A stretch of DNA of 55,764 nt from IMG/VR virus record IMGVR_UViG_3300035145_002852, positions 1-55,764 of that record. One strand, written 5' to 3'. This DNA comes from a virus. Of this stretch, positions 54,801-55,764 are shown one piece after another (positions within the stretch are counted from its first letter, which is position 1; the number at the start of each line of letters is the position of its first letter). Both the position numbers and the translations under genes were made by a program. The notes beneath the pieces are model-generated. The model worked only from the letters and a program-made list of their open reading frames with translations. It did no database searches and was not told the origin of the DNA.

Positions 54801-55681
54801 ATCAAGTCAAAAATGCCGTCTGTTTTCTTCAACACGCTCTTATAAAGCTGTTGGTCTTCGTTGGCATCTGTGATCTCTCGCTCCATGTTCTCACCGATGA
54901 AGCTACGATCTACATACTTAGAAAGCTCTGCCTGTGCATACATCTTAATCTGATTATTAAAGTATTTGGCATCTTTGAGGATTCTCATTCTAAGACCTTT
55001 GATGCCTTGGAATTGAGTTCCTCTCATTCTTCTATTGTTGTAGAAGACATATGTTTTTGCATAGAGGGTAGACCTACCTTTAAAACGTAATTTCTTAAGA
55101 AGGTCTGATTTTAATGCACCCTGAAGCTCTGGAAGCTCTCGGAGAAATTCTTGAGCATAACTAATCTCTAAAATCTCATCTCTCTTGCCGACAGAAACTA
55201 ACTCTAAAATCTTACCTACGAAATACTCGTCTGAGGGGACACCTTGGATTTGAGTGATGTCTTGCTTAATTATAGTCCCAATCGCCTTATTGAAGTAAGA
55301 ATTAAAGTAACCTCGAACAGTACGGTGCAACTGCTCTAGGAATTTAACCTGCTTATTTCTACGCTCTAAAATATTTCGTGAAGAAATAAGCTCTTTCTTT
55401 TCTTTGTCAGACGCTAGTGTGTTGTATTCTCTGACATCTTCATAAGTGTTGAAAGTAGGACAAACACACAATCTGAAAAGATCGTCCATCAACACAAAAC
55501 CTTCTTCACCTTGGTGGTGTATGCTTGCACAAAGCTTGGCAAAGAGCTTAGAGCTTTCTGTTTCCACAATTCTCTGTCTATTTGCTCCTTGAATAGCCTC
55601 AAGACGGATACCCATGACGTGCAAGAGATAGAGATTCGTAGCTCTATCCACGCAAAGTTGTAAAATAGCCTCAGTGTTCAT
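51833..55681 (-). CDS. Large helical protein opening the tail block (1282 aa)
   Basis: ATG with GGAG 8 nt upstream; first gene of the visible minus block. The sequence is almost entirely charged helix and coiled coil (Lys, Glu, Asp, Arg, Leu), unlike the beta-rich proteins that follow. The N-terminal 90 residues hold a Cys/His group (C10, then LCASIHH and LCVCPTF), possibly a metal site. There is no transmembrane run of tape-measure type. The C-terminal 100 residues are more hydrophobic (SRLMLEWFRSAVMDLAYLSSVWALES). Its place just before baseplate wedge genes suits a tape-measure, scaffold or inner-tail protein, but no motif confirms any of these. Confidence 0.6.
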   Translation of the reverse strand: MNTEAILQLCVDRATNLYLLHVMGIRLEAIQGANRQRIVETESSKLFAKLCASIHHQGEEGFVLMDDLFRLCVCPTFNTYEDVREYNTLASDKEKKELISSRNILERRNKQVKFLEQLHRTVRGYFNSYFNKAIGTIIKQDITQIQGVPSDEYFVGKILELVSVGKRDEILEISYAQEFLRELPELQGALKSDLLKKLRFKGRSTLYAKTYVFYNNRRMRGTQFQGIKGLRMRILKDAKYFNNQIKMYAQAELSKYVDRSFIGENMEREITDANEDQQLYKSVLKKTDGIFDLIEGREESVERYKEVKRNKADLAKTDITRETTLEERKEILDARSDFIEAVVSAVKHKDVAKTDLQFISRQLLRDTASSLGGITDSDRRAFQEYVGFLQDKDTMMDVVGDADELEELQGILENILVQNPDSTQIISDFIGAISKVNKATKKAMAEVGEHLEIINKVIEQSSDQFSPSEFDSVRELLYQRRLNKGDLSTPEILDLSESDRRAYLSGLATGYANDFVKNEEDVERFVMGRLGNVEKLDEWRRLYKSSDPSEKAKAEEMLSDFRGRLEADLRPQRRRGRQNKSRQDVRLSASQTLLAPTNSWVSSREKDKSSKFPYASATVPPLDVLKEAISEVRTDLSSREVTKLAKEVLSENESVFLIGGLISDSDGKKKIKTALDSMKIIDRDSWFKKRDALLKKIKMDAVKEMALLRSIEDLLNTDAENILTTEGVATEQDLSDMRVLTVERNIDAYTGSVPKSELVKAKEEAFRQRAVAYSASDFDRDLFEYDNDPKNNYESAKKAWKDEVEDKLKDALKILKAMGVQVDGDELELMVDNKEVPPQSETSLDDQKYAVAQRKLSAIYVALQNLDIDSGTDRLVQEYKSAASARRTFVDGLKAKYKESSASEEIEQELSDKEMETRKELSQGIQQALENLLESRDKNEFTGARKRKMQRAQAIRSKIYEDLNAKVTEAERNLGFKNVNDVLRSAKVMDMSLASLNSLLDLSECLPTAPDPKANKILMKMYFKAVDQGLSIFADFSTGVYQSSDLKFPNDFLNAQIGIDLIKSFRRGLRSKYSPRMADHMDFFGIDNKDNTMVMPDNTFGVDALDNVLRVNKSIDGSIGSIPESFFTGAYAPILEIVQFSQDRVNVAIKGDKMTYTNEDGVKLTHSISQIQNDMKALMVERLASDFGISSADATTIIDGFQNVIEKEDQGIRIARSRLMLEWFRSAVMDLAYLSSVWALESITGDLADPDISDECLDFMDSLATDADKRKTAKKVQKALGN

Positions 55682-55764
55682 GTTTTTTTCTCCAATATGT
55701 TCGTTAGTGTCTGCCTCACTAGAATACCCACAGCATAAAAGATAAAAAAATAAAAAAATTACTT
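55682..55764 (-). other. AT-rich upstream region of the tail block, no gene seen
   Basis: Read on the minus strand, two T-rich runs (within 55741-55764) precede a more mixed stretch and the ribosome binding site of the 1282-aa gene. The T-runs could belong to a terminator of an upstream gene or to an AT-rich promoter; no convincing -35/-10 pair or stem is visible, and the window ends here. Confidence 0.3.

Noticed and set aside
1-55764. Alternative genetic code or stop-codon recoding
   Set aside because: TAA, TAG and TGA all end genes at sensible positions, and long frames contain no in-frame stops.

Overview
The window looks like part of a large tailed-phage genome, most likely a myovirus (contractile tail) with a big, low-GC genome (about 40% GC by eye). 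Evidence: a baseplate J-like protein next to a gp25-like protein, eight ORFs over 1,000 codons of virion-protein character, strong GGAG-type ribosome binding sites, start/stop overlaps (ATGA, TAATG), four clustered tRNA genes, and almost no non-coding DNA. All three standard stop codons are used, so there is no sign of a recoded genetic code. The host cannot be fixed. The one clue is a small ribbon-helix-helix protein resembling a family I associate with Myxococcota and relatives, which is only suggestive.

Layout. (1) Positions 1-8542, plus strand: the 3' end of a very long structural gene cut by the window edge, a small coiled-coil gene, an 806-aa protein with amphipathic helical blocks at both ends, and a 290-aa helical protein. 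(2) 8543-10750, plus strand: small hypothetical genes around four tRNAs (Arg-UCU, Glu-UUC, Lys-UUU and a CAU tRNA that is Met or Ile2), then small membrane, conserved phage and zinc-knuckle proteins. (3) 10751-14632, plus strand: a SLOG/DprA-like protein coupled to a UV damage endonuclease (UVDE), then a run of putative nucleic-acid-binding genes: five tandem Myb/SANT-like helix-turn-helix repeats, a basic protein, a protein with three 48-residue zinc-finger-like repeats, and a ribbon-helix-helix protein. (4) 14613-55681, minus strand: one tail/baseplate block. In transcription order it encodes a 1282-aa helical protein, gp25-like, baseplate J-like, a 1628-aa repeat-containing protein with HxH motifs, two smaller related proteins (251 and 203 aa), a 1071-aa GKPxLDSELN protein, a 1345-aa protein, a giant 4296-aa protein, a 238-aa protein, a 1723-aa paralogue of the 1071-aa protein, and a 100-aa protein. 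The two blocks converge and overlap by 20 bp at 14613-14632.

How it fits together. The minus block probably builds the baseplate wedge and a very large set of peripheral tail proteins. The plus block supplies other virion proteins, translation support for A-ending codons, UV repair and possible regulators. Three sequence-level signals stand out: the heptamer AGAAATA/TATTTCT occurs many times more often than base composition predicts; a perfect 22-bp hairpin occludes the ribosome binding site of the gp25-like gene; and there are exact-period tandem duplications (144 bp in two genes, 75 bp in one).
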